Origin: Thermomonas sp.
Lineage (GTDB): Bacteria; Pseudomonadota; Gammaproteobacteria; Xanthomonadales; Xanthomonadaceae
Direction of reading: 5' to 3'
NCBI RefSeq assembly: GCF_023953935.1
Contig: NZ_JAMLIW010000001.1
Location: forward strand, 62,001-126,000
DNA length: 64,000 nt
In this document: piece after piece, positions 25,298 through 37,994 of the stretch
Layout: every line of letters starts with the position of its first letter
Numbering within the stretch: the first letter of the stretch is position 1
Translations under genes and position numbers: made by a program
Notes under the pieces: generated by a model
Database searches by the model: none
Told to the model about the DNA's origin: nothing
Seen by the model: only the letters and a program-made list of their open reading frames with translations

Positions 25298-27222
25298 CTG
25301 CCGTTGCCAAGACTCCCCGAAAACAAAAGGTTGGAAAGGCGGCGAAGCCGGCCAAGGCGATTGCCAGCACCCAGTCGCTGTCCGCGTTCGTGAAGGGTAT
25401 CTGCGATGTGATGCGCCGCTCCAACTGCGCCAGCGCCCTGCAATACGTGCCGGAGCTGACCTGGATCCTGTTCCTGCACATCCTGGACGCGCAGGAGACG
25501 CGCGATGCCGAGCAGGCCGAGGCACTGGGCGCGGAGTTCTCGCCCGCGCTGCGCGCGCCGTACCGCTGGCAGGACTGGGCCGCGCCGTGGTCGGACAAAC
25601 CCGGCCATCCGCAGACCACCGACGGCAAGCCGCAGGGCTGGAAGCGGCAGGAACTGTTCGCTGCCGGCGGCGGCAGGCTGTTCGACTTCATCAACAAGGA
25701 ACTGTTGCCGCATCTGCATGCGCTGGATGTGGACGTGCGCACAGGACTGCCAAATCCGGCCGTGAGCCCGAAGCAGCGGATCATCGGCCGCATCATGACG
25801 GCGGTGGAGCGGGTGCGGGTGGACGACGAGGCCAATCTGCTGGACATCCTCGATCGCGTCCACGAGATCAGCATCGATCACATCGACGACACCCATTTCT
25901 TCACCCTGTCGCAGGTGTACGAGGACCTGCTGCTGAAGATGGGCGAGAAGAACTCCGACGGCGGCCAGTTCTTCACCCCGCGCGAGGTGATCCGCGCGAT
26001 GGTGCATACCGTCGATCCGAAGCTGGGGCAGACGGTCTACGACCCGTGCTGCGGCACCGGCGGCTTTCTCGCGGTGGCCTACGAGCACATCGCCCGTGAG
26101 TTGGGCAGCGCGCCGGCCAGCACGGACATCGAGAAGCTCAAACACGACACCTTCTTCGGCCGCGAGAAGGAGAATCTGGTGTTTCCCATCGCGCTGGCCA
26201 ACCTGGTGTTGCACGGGATCGACCAGCCGAACCTGTGGCATGGCAATGCGCTGACCAAGCGCGCGACCTATGATGCGCTGTTCCGGCAGGCACCGGGCCA
26301 GTTCGACGTGATCCTGACCAATCCGCCTTTTGGCGGCAAGGAAGGCAAGGAGGCGCAGAAGAACTTCGCGTTCGAGACCAGCGCCACCCAGGTGCTGTTC
26401 GTGCAGGACATCCTGGCTGAGCTGGCACACGGTGGCACCTGCGGCATCGTGCTGGACGAGGGCCTGCTGTTCCGCACCAATGAAAGCGCTTTCGTCGAGA
26501 CCAAGCGCAAGCTAGTGGACGAGTGTGAACTGTGGGCCATCGTCAGCCTGCCGGGCGGGGTGTTCTCCACCGCCGGCGCCGGCGTGAAGACCAACCTGAT
26601 GTTCTTCACCAAGGGCAAGAAGACCGAGCGCATCTGGTACTACGACCTGTCGTGGGTGAAGGTGGGCAAGAAGACGCCGCTGACCCTGGCGCATTTCGGG
26701 TTCGGCAAGGACGGCTCGGTGCTGGAGGATGAAGCGCTTCCCGCCGCACTGCTGGCCGAGTGGCAAGCCGATGAAGCCAATGCCGGCCAGGCTTTCCCGA
26801 GCTATGCGCGCATGCTGGCGTCGCACAGCGACAGTCGCTACTCCTGGACAGTGGACTTCACTGAACGCCGCACCAAATCCCGAGAGGAGATGCAGCCGCT
26901 ATTGGACAAGGCCGCAGAGATCAGGGCGGCCGTGGTCGACCTGAAGGAGGAGCTGAAGCGGCTGAAGAAGGACAAGGCCGCGGCTGGCGCGATCCAGGCT
27001 ACCGAGGCGACCATCCGCGAAAGGGACAAAGCTGCGCGTGACATGGAGGCTGAAGCCGCCGCCATTGACGCAGCGGTATTCGACTTGAAGGCAGTCAATC
27101 CCAATGCGGTGGCGGTGGTGGATGATCGAACGCTTGGAGAAATCATCGCCAGTATCGACGAGCAGGGACAAGCCGTCGTCTCGGCCTTGGCTAGGCTGAA
27201 TGCGTTGCTGGCAGAAGGCTAG
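25294..27222 (+). CDS. hsdM: Type I DNA methyltransferase subunit (HsdM)
   Basis: 642 residues, an N6-adenine methylase. The N-terminal helical domain (about 25-190) is followed by FFTPREVIRAMV, the SAM motif DPCCGTGGFL and the catalytic NPPF (in LTNPPFGGKEG). From about 540 to 600 there is a coiled coil that would pack on HsdS. GTG start overlapping the ATPase stop. The gene order R-S-ATPase-M differs from the common M-S-R order. Confidence 0.93.
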   Translation: MTAVAKTPRKQKVGKAAKPAKAIASTQSLSAFVKGICDVMRRSNCASALQYVPELTWILFLHILDAQETRDAEQAEALGAEFSPALRAPYRWQDWAAPWSDKPGHPQTTDGKPQGWKRQELFAAGGGRLFDFINKELLPHLHALDVDVRTGLPNPAVSPKQRIIGRIMTAVERVRVDDEANLLDILDRVHEISIDHIDDTHFFTLSQVYEDLLLKMGEKNSDGGQFFTPREVIRAMVHTVDPKLGQTVYDPCCGTGGFLAVAYEHIARELGSAPASTDIEKLKHDTFFGREKENLVFPIALANLVLHGIDQPNLWHGNALTKRATYDALFRQAPGQFDVILTNPPFGGKEGKEAQKNFAFETSATQVLFVQDILAELAHGGTCGIVLDEGLLFRTNESAFVETKRKLVDECELWAIVSLPGGVFSTAGAGVKTNLMFFTKGKKTERIWYYDLSWVKVGKKTPLTLAHFGFGKDGSVLEDEALPAALLAEWQADEANAGQAFPSYARMLASHSDSRYSWTVDFTERRTKSREEMQPLLDKAAEIRAAVVDLKEELKRLKKDKAAAGAIQATEATIRERDKAARDMEAEAAAIDAAVFDLKAVNPNAVAVVDDRTLGEIIASIDEQGQAVVSALARLNALLAEG

Positions 27223-27247
27223 GACGTGTACCCCGGTGCCGGTCGCA

Positions 27248-27263
27248 CCCGCCGGCGGGGTTT
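27248..27263 (+). terminator. Possible terminator after hsdM
   Basis: CCCGC-CG-GCGGG followed by GTTT, 26 nt after the hsdM stop. The stem is short and the T-tract only three long, so this is a weak candidate. Confidence 0.35.
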
Positions 27264-27280
27264 CGCGTTCTGGCCTATCC

Positions 27281-27598
27281 ATGCAGGACGGCCAGCGCCT
27301 GAAGCAGGAACTCACCGCGCACTGAGGCAAGGGCGCGCCGCAGGTGGTGCTGGTTGCCGATGCGGACGAATTGCGCGCCGTGGCCCGCGAGCAAAACGAG
27401 AACCCGGACGGGATCAACGAGCTTGTGGAAGGGCTGTACCTGGATTCCTGTTTTGCCCATGCAACCACGCTACGGCGCGGTCTTTTCATGCCTCGCGCCT
27501 CGCGAGAACCTCCACGTGCGGCTCCTGCCCTGCGGCGCTGGAACCCACGGGTGATTTTCGACCCATGTGAAGGTTTGATCGCAACGCCGCTCGCATAA
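27281..27598 (+). pseudogene. Degenerate open frame between hsdM and nei
   Basis: In the 444-bp gap 27223-27666 one frame reads MQDGQRLKQELTAH, a TGA, then on in the same frame through VVLVADADELRAVAREQ and GINELVEGLYLDS to a stop at 27598. The first ~50 codons look protein-like (amphipathic, acidic); the last ~40 look random. I do not recognise a family. It is either a decayed gene at the island edge or chance coding. No other gene is seen in this gap. Confidence 0.3.
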
Positions 27599-27666
27599 TC
27601 ATCTTCGACGGGCGTATCACGTCGTGTCGGCGTTGCCCGCGCCAGCAAATACCGATCATTCATCCC

Positions 27667-28530
27667 ATGCCCGAAGGTCCTGAAATCCGCCGCGCCGCTG
27701 ACCGCCTTGCGGCGGCCGTGCTGGGGCAGCCGCTGCGGCGCGTGCAGTTCGCCTTTCCCCAGCTCAAGCCCTACGAACGCAAGCTGCGCGAGCACCGGAT
27801 CGAATCGATCACGTCGCGCGGCAAGGCGCTGCTGACGGCGTTCGACAACGGCTGGACGCTGTACACCCACAACCAGCTGTACGGCGTCTGGAAGGTCGCG
27901 CCAGCCGGCCACTGGCCGGCCACCACGCGCAGCCTGCGGGTGGCGCTGGAGACCGCGCAGTCGGCCATCCTGCTGTATTCGGCTTCCGCCATCGAAATCT
28001 GGCGCAGCGATCAAATCGAATCGCACCCGTTCCTGCAAGGCCTGGGGCCCGACGTGCTGGATCCGGCGCTGGATGCGACCGCCGTTGCGGCGCGACTTGG
28101 CTCGCCCGCGTTCTGCCATCGCGCGCTCGGTGGCCTGCTGCTGGATCAGGGCTTCCTCGCCGGGCTGGGCAATTACCTGCGCGCCGAAATCCTCTACGCC
28201 ACCCGCCTGCATCCGGCGCTGCGCCCCGTTGATCTGAGCGCACGCCAGCGCAATGCGCTGGCCAGGCAATGTCTGGCGATCCCGCGCCTGAGTTACGCCA
28301 CCCGCGGGGTCGAGCCCAGGCCGGGGATGCGCAAGGACCTGCAGGTCCACGAGGGCGCAGCCTTCCACTTCCATGCCTTCAAGCGCGAGGATGAACCTTG
28401 CGAGCGCTGCGGCACCACGATTGCACGCATCAGTTCCAATTCACGCCCGCTGTTTCTGTGCCCGCACTGCCAGCCGGACAAATGCGCCGGCACGGGCCGG
28501 GGATCGGAATGCGGTAAAATTCGCGGATGA
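27667..28530 (+). CDS. nei: Endonuclease VIII-type DNA glycosylase (Nei)
   Basis: 287 residues, Fpg/Nei family. The N-terminus MPEGPE supplies the Pro2 nucleophile and Glu3. A helix-two-turn-helix is visible around LLLDQGFLAGLGNYLRAE, and a C-terminal zinc finger CERC...CPHC. The MPEGPE start and length favour Nei over Fpg (MPELPE). It excises oxidised pyrimidines and nicks the strand. The final ~18 residues after the zinc finger form a short extension that overlaps the start of the carbonic anhydrase gene by 4 nt. Confidence 0.9.
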   Translation: MPEGPEIRRAADRLAAAVLGQPLRRVQFAFPQLKPYERKLREHRIESITSRGKALLTAFDNGWTLYTHNQLYGVWKVAPAGHWPATTRSLRVALETAQSAILLYSASAIEIWRSDQIESHPFLQGLGPDVLDPALDATAVAARLGSPAFCHRALGGLLLDQGFLAGLGNYLRAEILYATRLHPALRPVDLSARQRNALARQCLAIPRLSYATRGVEPRPGMRKDLQVHEGAAFHFHAFKREDEPCERCGTTIARISSNSRPLFLCPHCQPDKCAGTGRGSECGKIRG

Positions 28531-29198
28531 AAAAAGAACTCGAAGCCCTGCTGCGCAGCAACCGCGACTGGGCCGATGGCATCACCCGCGATGACCCGAC
28601 CTTCTTCGAGCGTCTTTCGAAACAGCAGGCGCCGAAGTACCTGTGGATCGGCTGTTCGGATTCACGGGTGCCGTCCAACCAGATCCTCGGCATGGATCCC
28701 GGTCAGGTGTTCGTCCATCGCAACATCGCCAACGTGATGGTGCACACCGATCTCAACTGCATGTCCACCATCCAGTACGCGGTCGACGTGCTGAAGGTGC
28801 GGCATATCCTGGTGGCCGGCCACTACGGCTGCGGCGGTGTCGGCGCGGCGCTGGAAGGCGCGCGGATCGGGCTGGCCGACAACTGGATTCGCCACGTCGC
28901 CGACGTGGCCCAGCAGCACCTGCCGCTGCTTGACGCCCTTCCGGAAGCGCGGCGCTATGACGCCATGTGCGAACTCAACGCCATCGCCCAGGCGCGCAAC
29001 GTCTGCCTGAGCACGGTGATTTGCGACGCCTGGACCCGCGGCCAGCCTCTGGCCGTACACGGCTGGGTGTACGGGCTCGACGACGGCCACATCCACGAAC
29101 TGGGAATGGACGTGCACGGCCCGGACGAACTGGACCCGGTGTACGCGAAAGCCATCGAAGCGGTCTACGCGCGCCACTGCGGCGCGGCCCGAACCTGA
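28527..29198 (+). CDS. can: Beta-class carbonic anhydrase
   Basis: 223 residues. The zinc ligands are Cys43 (IGCSDSRVP), His99 and Cys102 (GHYGCGG), with the Asp45-Arg47 dyad. It interconverts CO2 and bicarbonate in the cytoplasm for carboxylation reactions. The start lies inside the end of nei (ATGA overlap), so the two share a transcript. A strong bidirectional terminator follows. Confidence 0.95.
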   Translation: MKKELEALLRSNRDWADGITRDDPTFFERLSKQQAPKYLWIGCSDSRVPSNQILGMDPGQVFVHRNIANVMVHTDLNCMSTIQYAVDVLKVRHILVAGHYGCGGVGAALEGARIGLADNWIRHVADVAQQHLPLLDALPEARRYDAMCELNAIAQARNVCLSTVICDAWTRGQPLAVHGWVYGLDDGHIHELGMDVHGPDELDPVYAKAIEAVYARHCGAART

Positions 29199-29220
29199 CG
29201 GCAGGGGCTTGGCGACAACG

Positions 29221-29246
29221 AAAAAACGGGCCGCAGCCCGTTTTTT
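29221..29246. terminator. Bidirectional terminator between can and pnp
   Basis: AAAAAACGGGC-CGCA-GCCCG and then TTTTTT. The A- and T-tracts on both sides make it usable from both strands, serving the convergent can (+) and pnp (-) genes. Confidence 0.92.
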
Positions 29247-29271
29247 CCTGCATTCCTGAAGGCAGGCCGGT

Positions 29272-31374
29272 TCAGCCGACCGTTTCGCCTTCGGCCACGG
29301 CCTTCATCGACAGGCGGATGCGGCCCTGCTTGTCGACTTCCAGGACCTTGACCTTGACGATGTCGCCTTCCTTGAGCTTGTCGGAGACCTTCTCGACGCG
29401 CTCGTTGGAAATCTGCGACACGTGCACCAGCCCGTCCTTGCCCGGGGCAATGGTGACGAAGGCGCCGAAGTCCATGATCTTGGCCACCTTGCCCTCGTAG
29501 ATGTGGCCCGGCTCGACGTCCGAGGTGATCTGTTCGATGCGGTGCTTGGCAGCCTGACCGGCGGCGGCGTTGACCGAGGCAATGGTGATCGTGCCGTCGT
29601 CCTGGATGTCGATCTGGGTGCCGGTTTCCTTGGTGATGCCCTGGATCACCGAACCGCCCTTGCCGATCACCTCACGGATCTTGTCCGGGTGGATCTTGAT
29701 GGTGATCAGGCGCGGCGCGTAGTCGGACAGGTCCGGACGCGGCGCGGTCAGCGCCTTGGCCATCTCGCCGAGGATGTGGTGGCGGCCCTGCTTGGCCTGC
29801 GCCAGCGCGACCTGCATGATCTCCTCGGTGATGCCCTGGATCTTGATGTCCATCTGCAGGGCGGTGATGCCCTGATCGGAGCCGGCCACCTTGAAATCCA
29901 TGTCGCCAAGGTGATCCTCGTCACCGAGGATGTCGGACAGGACCACGAAGCGCTCGCCTTCCTTGACCAGCCCCATCGCGATGCCCGCGACCGGACGCTT
30001 GATCGGCACGCCGGCATCCATCAGCGCCAGCGAGCTGCCGCAGACCGAGGCCATCGAGGAAGACCCATTGGACTCGGTGATTTCCGAGACCACGCGGATG
30101 GTGTACGGGAACGCTTCCATGCCCGGCATCATCGCCAGCACGCCGCGCTTGGCGAGGCGGCCGTGGCCGATTTCGCGGCGCTTGGGCGCGCCGAAGCGGC
30201 CGGTCTCGCCGACCGAATACGGCGGGAAGTTGTAGTGGAACAGGAAGTGTTCCTTCCACTCGCCGGCCACGTCATCCATGATCTGGCCGTCGCGGGCGGT
30301 GCCCAGCGTGGTGACCACCAGGGCCTGGGTTTCGCCGCGGGTGAACAATGCGGAACCGTGCACGCGCGGCAGCACGCCGACCTTGCAGGTGATCGGGCGA
30401 ATCGCGTCGAGCTGGCGGCCGTCGATGCGGACCTTGGTCGAGAGCACGCTGTCGCGCAGGGTGTGGTATTCGAGTTCCTCGAACTCGGCGGCCTGCGCCG
30501 CAGCGCTCCAGCCCTCCGCTTCGGCGCGCCCGGCCAGCGCCAGCAGCACGTCCTTCTTCAGCGCGGAAATCGCGTCACGCCGCTGCAGCTTGTCGCGGAT
30601 CTGGAAGGCCTCGCCCATGCGGCCACCGACGGCGTCCTGCATCGCGGCGACCAGCGCGGCGTTGCGTTCGGCGGACTGCCAGGTCGAGACCGGTGCCCCG
30701 GCTTCGGTCACCAGTTCGTTGATCGCGTTGATGGCTTTCTGCATTTCGCGATGGCCGAAGGTGACCGCGCCCAGCATCACGTCCTCGGACAGCTCTTTGG
30801 CTTCCGACTCGACCATCAGCACCGCCTGCGAGGTGCCGGCCACGACCAGTTCAAGGTCGGAATCCTTCAGCTCGGTGACGGTCGGGTTGAGCAGGTACTG
30901 GCCATTCTTGTAGCCGACCTTGGCCGCGCCGATCGGGCCCTGGAACGGAGTGCCGCACAGCGACAGCGCCGCCGACGCGCCGATCAGGGCGAGCACGTCG
31001 CCCTCGACTTCCGGGTTGAGCGAGACCAGGGTGGCGATGATCTGGATCTCGTTGCGGTAGCCGTCGGGAAACAGCGGGCGGATCGGGCGATCGATGAGGC
31101 GGCTGATCAGGGTTTCCTTTTCGGTCGCGCGGCCTTCGCGCTTGAAGAAGCCCCCCGGAATGCGGCCACCGGCATAGAACTTTTCCTGGTAGTCGACGGT
31201 CAGCGGGAAGAAATCCTGGCCTTCGCGCGCCGACTTGGCGGCCACCGCGGTGACCAGCACCTCGGTGCCTTCGCACTTCACCAGAACCGCGCCGCCGGCC
31301 TGGCGGGCGATCTCGCCGGTTTCCAGCGTGAACTGACGGTTGCCGTACTGGAACGTCTTGCTGATCTTTGCCAC
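29272..31374 (-). CDS. pnp: Polyribonucleotide nucleotidyltransferase (PNPase)
   Basis: 700 residues: RNase PH domain 1, helical domain, RNase PH domain 2, KH ([12 protein letters not shown]) and S1 ([17 protein letters not shown]). It is a phosphorolytic 3'-5' exonuclease and part of the RNA degradosome. The start is a GTG giving [11 protein letters not shown], with AAGGA 7 nt upstream; longer in-frame starts add residues absent from the family. It lies downstream of rpsO, the conserved order, with a hairpin between. Confidence 0.96.
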   Translation of the reverse strand: MAKISKTFQYGNRQFTLETGEIARQAGGAVLVKCEGTEVLVTAVAAKSAREGQDFFPLTVDYQEKFYAGGRIPGGFFKREGRATEKETLISRLIDRPIRPLFPDGYRNEIQIIATLVSLNPEVEGDVLALIGASAALSLCGTPFQGPIGAAKVGYKNGQYLLNPTVTELKDSDLELVVAGTSQAVLMVESEAKELSEDVMLGAVTFGHREMQKAINAINELVTEAGAPVSTWQSAERNAALVAAMQDAVGGRMGEAFQIRDKLQRRDAISALKKDVLLALAGRAEAEGWSAAAQAAEFEELEYHTLRDSVLSTKVRIDGRQLDAIRPITCKVGVLPRVHGSALFTRGETQALVVTTLGTARDGQIMDDVAGEWKEHFLFHYNFPPYSVGETGRFGAPKRREIGHGRLAKRGVLAMMPGMEAFPYTIRVVSEITESNGSSSMASVCGSSLALMDAGVPIKRPVAGIAMGLVKEGERFVVLSDILGDEDHLGDMDFKVAGSDQGITALQMDIKIQGITEEIMQVALAQAKQGRHHILGEMAKALTAPRPDLSDYAPRLITIKIHPDKIREVIGKGGSVIQGITKETGTQIDIQDDGTITIASVNAAAGQAAKHRIEQITSDVEPGHIYEGKVAKIMDFGAFVTIAPGKDGLVHVSQISNERVEKVSDKLKEGDIVKVKVLEVDKQGRIRLSMKAVAEGETVG

Positions 31375-31486
31375 TTCGAAATCCTTGACTGGTTGCACGT
31401 TGACGTCGGCGGCCCTTGCCTGTCGACGCTGCGCCGCGAGCGACGCGGGAGTGCGGACGGGCCGCACGGTCGGGTTTTCCTTCCGC

Positions 31487-31524
31487 AAAAACGCACCGCG
31501 GCGCATTCTCGCGCCGCGGGGTGT
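31487..31524 (-). terminator. Intercistronic terminator/attenuator rpsO-pnp
   Basis: On the minus strand a GC-rich stem of about 11-12 bp (CCCGCGGCGC... / GCGCCGCGGTG) is followed by TTTTT. In E. coli the same position holds a partial terminator and RNase processing sites that set pnp expression. The same role is inferred here. Confidence 0.7.
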
Positions 31525-31531
31525 GTCTGTA

Positions 31532-31792
<261 letters not shown>

Positions 31793-31970
31793 GATTGCCT
31801 CACAGTCGCGGAGCCGGCAGGAACAGGGCAATCAAGCCCGCACCGCACGGTCCGTCACAAATGGATGGGAAACGCTCGTCTGAGCCCGTCAATTGTAGCG
31901 CGCACGCGACCTGACAGGCAAACCGCGGATTTCGGGCGCGGATTTCCAGCGCAGAGTTCAACCACGGACC

Positions 31971-32168
31971 TCAGTCGCCGGAATCGGCCACCACTTCCGG
32001 CTTGCCCTCGCCCTGGATGCGCTGGTAGATCTCCTCGCGATGCACGGCCACGTCCTTGGGCGCGCTGATGCCGATGCGCACCTGGTTGCCTTTCACGCCA
32101 AGCACGGTGACGGTGATCGCATCACCAATCATCAAGGTCTCGCCTACGCGTCTGGTCAGGATCAACAT
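31971..32168 (-). CDS. csrA: Carbon storage regulator CsrA/RsmA
   Basis: 65 residues. [16 protein letters not shown] at the start and [19 protein letters not shown] are the diagnostic segments. It is a dimeric RNA-binding protein that blocks ribosome binding sites at GGA motifs. GGAG lies 6 nt upstream. Its place downstream of alaS is the conserved gammaproteobacterial context. No tRNA-Ser gene follows, unlike in E. coli. Confidence 0.96.
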   Translation of the reverse strand: MLILTRRVGETLMIGDAITVTVLGVKGNQVRIGISAPKDVAVHREEIYQRIQGEGKPEVVADSGD

Positions 32169-32288
32169 CGCAACTCCATTGCCGCCGTCCTGCACAACGT
32201 CTGTGCGTGCGGTCACGTCCGGTTCATGGATGATAGTCGCGCGGATCGTCCGGGAACAAGTCGCACTGCGTCACAGATTCGATACGAA

Positions 32289-34925
<2,637 letters not shown>

Positions 34926-35087
34926 GCAGGCATCAAGATGGCGGAATGCGGGCAACACAAGACCCGCGAACTCGACACGATGCGGCCGCAGTTTCGAGTT
35001 GGCAACCCAGTCCGGGGATTTTAGCGCGACTGCCTGCTTCGGCGAGCTTTGCCGGACCGCCCCGACCGCAATCAGGTGCGCTTGGGC

Positions 35088-35597
35088 TCAAGGCGGGGAT
35101 TGGGCCAGCGCGGCGCGTGCCTGGTCCATGGAAAAGCCGCGACGCAAGAGGAAATCCAGGGCTTTGCGCCGGGCGGTGACCGCCCCGGAGAACGCCTGCG
35201 GATGCCGCCGTCGGGCCAGGTCGCGGGCCAGCGCCAACCAATCACCCTCGAAGCCGTCCATGGCGGCAGCGATGACGCCGGCCGACAACCCGTGCAGGTT
35301 GGCCAACTCGGCGCGGACGTAGGCCGGGCCATAGCCGCCGCTGGCGCGGGCGCGCAACAGGGCGTCGGCAAAGCGCGCATCGCTTTGCCAGCCATCGCGG
35401 GCCAGCCTGTCCACCACCGCCTGCGCCTCCGTGACAGGCACGCCGCGCTGTGCCAGCTTGCGCGCGAGCTCGGCCTGCGAGTGCTCGCGCCGCGTCAGCA
35501 GCGCGAGCGCGCGCTGGGTCGGGGCCGGCTCGACGTGCGGCGGGCGCCGGCGCCGGGAGGCGACATCCCTGTCAGGCCCGGGTCCCGGATGCTTCAT
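35088..35597 (-). CDS. recX: RecA regulator RecX
   Basis: 169 residues with three tandem three-helix repeats ([19 protein letters not shown], then [17 protein letters not shown], then a C-terminal copy). It limits RecA filament growth. The start overlaps the recA stop by 4 nt (ATGA), so its expression follows recA. The first ~25 residues are a basic, non-conserved extension. Confidence 0.9.
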   Translation of the reverse strand: MKHPGPGPDRDVASRRRRPPHVEPAPTQRALALLTRREHSQAELARKLAQRGVPVTEAQAVVDRLARDGWQSDARFADALLRARASGGYGPAYVRAELANLHGLSAGVIAAAMDGFEGDWLALARDLARRRHPQAFSGAVTARRKALDFLLRRGFSMDQARAALAQSPP

Positions 35598-36613
35598 TCA
35601 CCTTCTTCGCGCGCGGCTTCCTGCGGGACGAACTTCTCGCGCAGCAGCGCTTCCAGCCTGGCCGCAATCTCCGGGTTTTCCTTGAAGAACTGGCGCGCGT
35701 TCTCCTTGCCCTGCCCGATCCGCTGGTCGTCGTAGCTGTACCAGGCACCGGATTTTTCGACCAGGCCCGCGGTGACACCCATCTCGATCAACTCGCCCTC
35801 GCGCGAGATGCCTTCGCCATAGAGAATTTCGGTAATGACCTGCTTGAACGGCGGCGCCAACTTGTTCTTGACCACCTTGATCCGGGTCTGGTTGCCGATG
35901 ATCTCGTCGCCCTTCTTGATGCTGCCGATGCGGCGGATGTCGAGCCGCACCGAAGCGTAGAACTTGAGCGCATTGCCGCCGGTGGTCACTTCGGGGCTTT
36001 GGCCCGGCATCATCACGCCGATTTTCATGCGCAGCTGGTTAATGAAGATCACCAGGGTATTGCTGCGCTTGATGTTGCCGGTGAGCTTGCGCAGGGCCTG
36101 GCTCATCAGGCGCGCTTGCAAGCCGGGGAGCTGGTCGCCCATTTCGCCTTCGATCTCGGCCTTGGGGGTAAGCGCGGCCACCGAATCGATCACCACCATG
36201 TCCACCGCATTGGAGCGCACCAGCATGTCGGCGATTTCCAACGCCTGCTCGCCGGTGTCGGGCTGCGACAGATACAGGTCATCGAGGTTGACACCCAGCT
36301 TCTGCGCGTAGACCGGATCCAGCGCGTGTTCGGCGTCGATGAAGGCGCAGGTGCCGCCGACCTTCTGGCACTCGGCAATGGCTTGCAGAGTCAGCGTGGT
36401 CTTGCCGGAGGATTCCGGACCGTAGATTTCGACCACGCGGCCCTTGGGCAGACCGCCGATGCCCAGCGCGATGTCGAGCATCAGCGAGCCGGTGCCGATG
36501 GTTTCCACCGCTTCCACGGTGCGGTCGCCCATGCGCATCACCGAGCCCTTGCCGAACTGGCGCTCGATCTGGGTCAGGGCCGCGGCCAGCGCGCGCTTCT
36601 TGTTTTCGTCCAT
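35594..36613 (-). CDS. recA: Recombinase RecA
   Basis: 339 residues. It starts [13 protein letters not shown], with AAGGAG 7 nt upstream. Walker A is [27 protein letters not shown] covers Walker B and loop L1, and [10 protein letters not shown] leads into L2. The acidic C-terminus (EEGE) is typical. It forms filaments on ssDNA, drives strand exchange and triggers LexA self-cleavage. No LexA box is recognisable in the 185 bp between lexA and recA. Confidence 0.98.
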   Translation of the reverse strand: MDENKKRALAAALTQIERQFGKGSVMRMGDRTVEAVETIGTGSLMLDIALGIGGLPKGRVVEIYGPESSGKTTLTLQAIAECQKVGGTCAFIDAEHALDPVYAQKLGVNLDDLYLSQPDTGEQALEIADMLVRSNAVDMVVIDSVAALTPKAEIEGEMGDQLPGLQARLMSQALRKLTGNIKRSNTLVIFINQLRMKIGVMMPGQSPEVTTGGNALKFYASVRLDIRRIGSIKKGDEIIGNQTRIKVVKNKLAPPFKQVITEILYGEGISREGELIEMGVTAGLVEKSGAWYSYDDQRIGQGKENARQFFKENPEIAARLEALLREKFVPQEAAREEGE

Positions 36614-36712
36614 CGGGGTACTCCTTAGAAAGCGGTTGGGGATGGTGTGCGTTCGGTACGGAGACAGCTTAGGCGGGGCCAGTCGCACGGACTGCGACGC
36701 TGGCGGGCCGCG

Positions 36713-36727
36713 ATGAAAATTTTTCAT
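36713..36727. promoter_or_regulatory. AT-rich palindrome in the lexA-recA gap
   Basis: ATGAAAA-T-TTTTCAT is a perfect 15-bp palindrome in otherwise GC-rich sequence, 100 bp upstream of recA. It could be a protein binding site or part of the recA promoter region. It does not match the LexA box found at lexA. Confidence 0.35.
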
Positions 36728-36798
36728 GTTGCGCAAAGCGGGGAAATCGGAAAACGCCGCGCCAAGCATCGGAATTGCGCTCGACCCGGGCCGCCAGC

Positions 36799-37434
36799 TC
36801 AGCCATGCGGACGCACCAGGCCGCAGTACAGGCCTTCAATGGCAAAGTCCTGCCCCGGCTGGACCTCGATCGGATCGTGATCGGGATTGCGCGGCAGCAG
36901 ACGGACCTTGCCGCGGGTCGGCTTGAACAGCTTGACCGTGATTTCATCGTCGATTCGGGCGATCACCACCTGCCCGCTGCGCGCCTCGTTGGTGCGGTGC
37001 ACGCCGATCAGGTCACCGTCGAAGATGCCTTCATCGCGCATCGAATCCCCCTTCACGCGCAACAGATAATCCGGGGTCAACGAAAACAGGGTGCGGTCCA
37101 TCAGCACCACCTGCTCGCTGCCGATGTCGGCACCGATCGGCACGCCGGCCGCCACTTGCCCCAGCACCGGCAGCTGCAGCGCATCGTCGTTGGCCGGCAG
37201 GTCGAGCTGGCGCGGCCAGTCCGGCCACTGCAGCAAGCGCAGGCTGCGGGCGCGCCCGGGGCTGCGTTCGATCACGCCAGCCGCTTCCAGCGCCTCCAAG
37301 TGGTACTGCGCGGCGCGCACGCCGCTGAAACCAAAGGCATGGGCGATTTCCGCCTGCGAGGGCGCATAGCCGTCGGCCTCGATGCGTTCGGCGAGGAAAG
37401 CGTGAATCGCGCGCTGGGTATCGGTCAGGCTCAT
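36799..37434 (-). CDS. lexA: SOS repressor LexA
   Basis: 211 residues: N-terminal winged helix (about 1-70; the recognition region includes [13 protein letters not shown]) and C-terminal S24-type protease domain. The self-cleavage bond is Ala96-Gly97 (QVAAGVPI), the nucleophile Ser131 (KGDSM) and the general base Lys168 (ITVKLF). The sequence is of the Xanthomonas branch. The start [10 protein letters not shown] lies only 2 nt from the LexA box, so the mRNA may be leaderless or have a very short leader. Confidence 0.95.
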   Translation of the reverse strand: MSLTDTQRAIHAFLAERIEADGYAPSQAEIAHAFGFSGVRAAQYHLEALEAAGVIERSPGRARSLRLLQWPDWPRQLDLPANDDALQLPVLGQVAAGVPIGADIGSEQVVLMDRTLFSLTPDYLLRVKGDSMRDEGIFDGDLIGVHRTNEARSGQVVIARIDDEITVKLFKPTRGKVRLLPRNPDHDPIEVQPGQDFAIEGLYCGLVRPHG

Positions 37435-37436
37435 GT

Positions 37437-37455
37437 TTAGTAGTAATACTACTAA
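37437..37455. promoter_or_regulatory. LexA box of the lexA promoter
   Basis: TTAGTAGTAATACTACTAA, a perfect 9+1+9 palindrome, identical as far as I recall to the LexA site described in Xanthomonas. It ends 2 nt from the lexA start codon and lies 41 bp downstream of pncC, so it gives lexA an autoregulated promoter of its own. Confidence 0.9.
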
Positions 37456-37496
37456 TGCCAGTGGTCGTCAAGCGCGCCGGCCTGCGCTCCGCCCGC

Positions 37497-37994
37497 TCAC
37501 CCCAGTTCGTGCTCCAGCCCGTGCAGCGCTGCCGCCACGGTCTGCCGACGCACCGCGTCGCGGTCGCCGTCGAAATGAAACAGCTCGGCGTGGGCATAAC
37601 CGCCGCGCCGCTTCCAGCCGATCCACACCGTCCCCACCGGCTTGTCCTCATTGCCACCGCCAGGACCGGCGATCCCGGTGACGGCCACCGCAATCGTCGC
37701 GCCGGAATGCACCAGCGCACCGCTGACCATTTCGACCACGGTTTCGCGGCTGACCGCGCCGGTCTGTTCCAGCGTCTGCGGCCGCACGCCCAGCAGCGCC
37801 TGCTTGGCCTCGTAGCTGTAGGCCACCATCCCGCAGTCGAACCACGCCGACGAACCGGCGACCTCGGTCACGCACTTGGCAATCCAGCCGCCGGTGCAGC
37901 TCTCGGCGGTCACCAGCATCTGCCGTGCAGCCGCAAGGCGTTCGCCCACGGCCTGCGCCAAGGCATTCAACTCGGTGTTGGTGGGAACAGACAC
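37497..37994 (-). CDS. pncC: Nicotinamide-nucleotide amidase PncC (CinA C-terminal family)
   Basis: 165 residues. TAESCTGGWIAKCVTEVAGSSAWF, GAVSRETVVEM, VTGIAGPGGG and KPVGTVW are the CinA-C signatures. It deamidates NMN to nicotinate mononucleotide. GTG start with GGGAG 7 nt upstream. It lies directly upstream of lexA on the same strand, a common neighbour of recA/lexA loci. Only the amidase domain is present, as in E. coli PncC. Confidence 0.9.
   Translation of the reverse strand: MSVPTNTELNALAQAVGERLAAARQMLVTAESCTGGWIAKCVTEVAGSSAWFDCGMVAYSYEAKQALLGVRPQTLEQTGAVSRETVVEMVSGALVHSGATIAVAVTGIAGPGGGNEDKPVGTVWIGWKRRGGYAHAELFHFDGDRDAVRRQTVAAALHGLEHELG

Noticed and set aside
18483-27660. Integrative element with att sites at tRNA-Leu
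   Set aside because: No integrase gene and no direct repeat of the tRNA 3' end was found downstream, so only an accessory region, not a defined element, can be claimed.
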